Assembly (NCBI GenBank): GCA_020161695.1
Contig: JAIUOO010000008.1
Span: forward strand, 101,015-165,014
Direction: 5' to 3'
Length of the DNA: 64,000 nucleotides
Source: Pseudomonadota bacterium
GTDB taxonomy: Bacteria > Pseudomonadota > Alphaproteobacteria > Rhizobiales > Phreatobacteraceae
How positions within the stretch are numbered: position 1 is the stretch's first letter; every line of letters starts with the position of its first letter. Below, piece by piece: positions 63,234 through 64,000 of the stretch. A model generated the notes under the pieces. The model saw only the letters and a list, made by a program, of their open reading frames with translations, was not told the origin of the DNA and ran no database searches. The translations under genes were made by a program, and so were the position numbers.

Positions 63234-63400
63234 GGAGCCTGAATCAGACGCTGCCTCGCAAATCAATGGGTCCTGACCGGAAGCTTTGGCTGCCTTGAGA
63301 TTGATGGCCAAATACAAAAACGGTCGGCTGCAAGAATGGCATATCGGCCGGCTTCTCGCCGTGGGGAATCTGGCCGGTATGCCTCCGGCGAAGGGGGCCG
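63234..63400 (-). pseudogene. Frameshifted remnant of an ABC-transporter substrate-binding protein
   Basis: On the minus strand GEKPADMPFLQPTVFVF ends at 63310 in one frame and AINLKAAKASGQ begins at 63308 in the next. Together they read like the conserved C-terminus of the large substrate-binding protein family common in Bradyrhizobium (consensus GEKPADLPV..PTKFELVINLKTAKALGL). The gene therefore has lost its N-terminus and has a frameshift. The remainder of this 430-nt stretch shows no intact gene. Confidence 0.6.
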
Positions 63401-63581
63401 AATGAAAGTGCACGAGGCATCGTCACCGAACGGCCGGAACAGACATTCCGCAGCTTTGCGGCAACGGGCTGGCCTGGTGAGCACCAGCGAATAGAGCCCG
63501 GTCCAAAATGGACGCGCCTAACAATCGAATCTCTTACGATAGTCGAGGCATTTTTGCCCCTCTTGACCTATCTTGGGGACT

Positions 63582-63881
63582 ATGGGGACCGGTGAGACCA
63601 TACGCCTTTTGGCCGGCATCACAGATGAAGGCTTGTTCGAACGCCTCGCGACGGCTGTTCTGCGCAGAGCCGACCCGCTTTATGCCCTTGTCAGTCATCC
63701 CGGCGTCAATGCTGAAGGTAAAACCGTAAAATCGCCGGTGGACGGCATTGCCTTCGTTCCCGGAGCAGTGCCGCCTCATACGATCGTCATTCATCACACC
63801 ATCACCGTGGGCAAGGACCTTGATGGCAAATGGCTGCACGATCCGGCCACGGTCAAAGTGCGTGCCAAAGGCGTGACCTGA
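63582..63881 (+). pseudogene. 5' fragment of a gene interrupted by an IS3-family element
   Basis: The frame starts at ATG 63582 (MGTGETIRLLAGITDEGLFE) and reads about 97 residues of gene-derived sequence with VDGIAFVPGAVPPHTIVIHH. It then runs into the IS terminus at 63874 and stops at TGA 63881. The fragment resembles the N-terminus of an uncharacterised, probably longer protein seen in Rhizobiales accessory regions. The VDG...HH layout could be the start of a PD-(D/E)XK nuclease-like domain, but I cannot prove this. The remainder of the gene should lie beyond the IS. Confidence 0.6.
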
Positions 63882-64000
63882 GACCCTGAACCTCCTCCAG
63901 ATTTGGGTAGAGTCCGTCGATCACGGAGACGGACGATGCGACCCTCGCGGTTCACGGAAGAGCAGATCATCGGGATGCTGAAGGAGCAGGAGGCCGGTGC
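63874..64000 (+). mobile_element. IS3-family insertion sequence (IS407-like), left end, partial
   Basis: The terminus TGACCTGAGACCCTGAAC is followed by CTCCTCCAGATTTGGGTAG, typical of an IS3-family inverted-repeat end starting TG. The transposase orfA starts 62 nt inside. The element continues past the window edge, so its right end and target duplication cannot be seen. Confidence 0.85.
63936..64000 (+). CDS. IS3-family transposase OrfA (partial, cut by window end)
   Basis: The 22 visible residues MRPSRFTEEQIIGMLKEQEA and GA are the helix-turn-helix start of IS3-family OrfA. GGAGACGG precedes the ATG. OrfA would combine with OrfB by frameshifting to make the transposase. Confidence 0.88.
   Translation, partial: MRPSRFTEEQIIGMLKEQEAG

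Noticed and set aside
63508..63729. 73-aa plus-strand frame overlapping the interrupted gene
   Set aside because: It is in another frame, without a ribosome-binding site, and its sequence is a shadow of the fragment at 63582.

Overview
The window is a high-GC chromosomal stretch (roughly two thirds G+C by eye) from an alphaproteobacterium, most likely of the order Hyphomicrobiales (Rhizobiales). The evidence is gene order and content: a clpP-clpX-lon-hupB block, a bamE / CBP3-like chaperone / DUF177-plsX-fabH-ihfA-merR block, an aroQ-accB-accC operon, the recA-alaS pair, an alphaproteobacterial GTTC-N7-GTTC LexA box, a K+-independent H+-pyrophosphatase and a rhizobial-type palindromic repeat. 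Genus cannot be fixed from what is visible; relatives of Bosea, Phreatobacter or Chelatococcus would fit.

Layout. 1-2.7 kb: start of the nuo operon (nuoA, partial nuoB), a predicted exported beta-barrel protein and tRNA-Asp. 3-6.3 kb: a chemoreceptor converging with an AbrB-type membrane protein, then tRNA-Val. 6.4-14.2 kb: protein quality control (hupB, lon, clpX, clpP, tig), a small secreted protein and tRNA-Leu. 14.3-19.6 kb: a copper-ligand-poor cupredoxin protein, the NAD(P)HX repair enzyme, and glnB-glnA behind a sigma-54 promoter. 19.7-29.9 kb: a PhoX-like phosphatase, a hydrolase, a VOC protein, rplM-rpsI behind a strong promoter, bluB, a Nu-class GST, and an acyl-CoA group (ligase, thioesterase, enoyl-CoA hydratase, CoA-binding protein). 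30-35 kb: metY behind a two-hairpin leader, a palindromic repeat, ctaA, a DUF2842 protein and panC. 33.7-39.2 kb: envelope and lipid genes merR, ihfA, fabH, plsX, DUF177, CBP3-like, bamE. 39.3-45.8 kb: hppA and three transport or redox genes. 46-48.4 kb: aroQ-accB-accC. 48.5-57.9 kb: a mixed set (UDG-like hypothetical, PPOX-like, glutathione peroxidase, rnd, dipeptidase, zinc-ribbon protein, icd, YdeI-like, DUF1697, GNAT). 57.8-63.1 kb: a cyclic-nucleotide-gated K+ channel, alaS and recA. 63.1-64 kb: an accessory patch with a frameshifted pseudogene remnant and a gene cut by an IS3-family element at the right edge.

Most of the window is housekeeping DNA. AccB/AccC supply malonyl-CoA, FabH and PlsX use it for fatty-acid and phospholipid synthesis, PanC makes a CoA precursor, and the acyl-CoA group at 26.4-29.9 kb consumes CoA. 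GlnB and GlnA form a nitrogen-control unit. Clp, Lon and trigger factor form a proteostasis block.

I found no CRISPR array, prophage or complete novel system. The best leads are the IS-interrupted gene at the right end, the leader RNA upstream of metY, the copper-ligand-poor cupredoxin protein and several uncharacterised small proteins. Family assignments come from reading the translated sequence; no database search was run.
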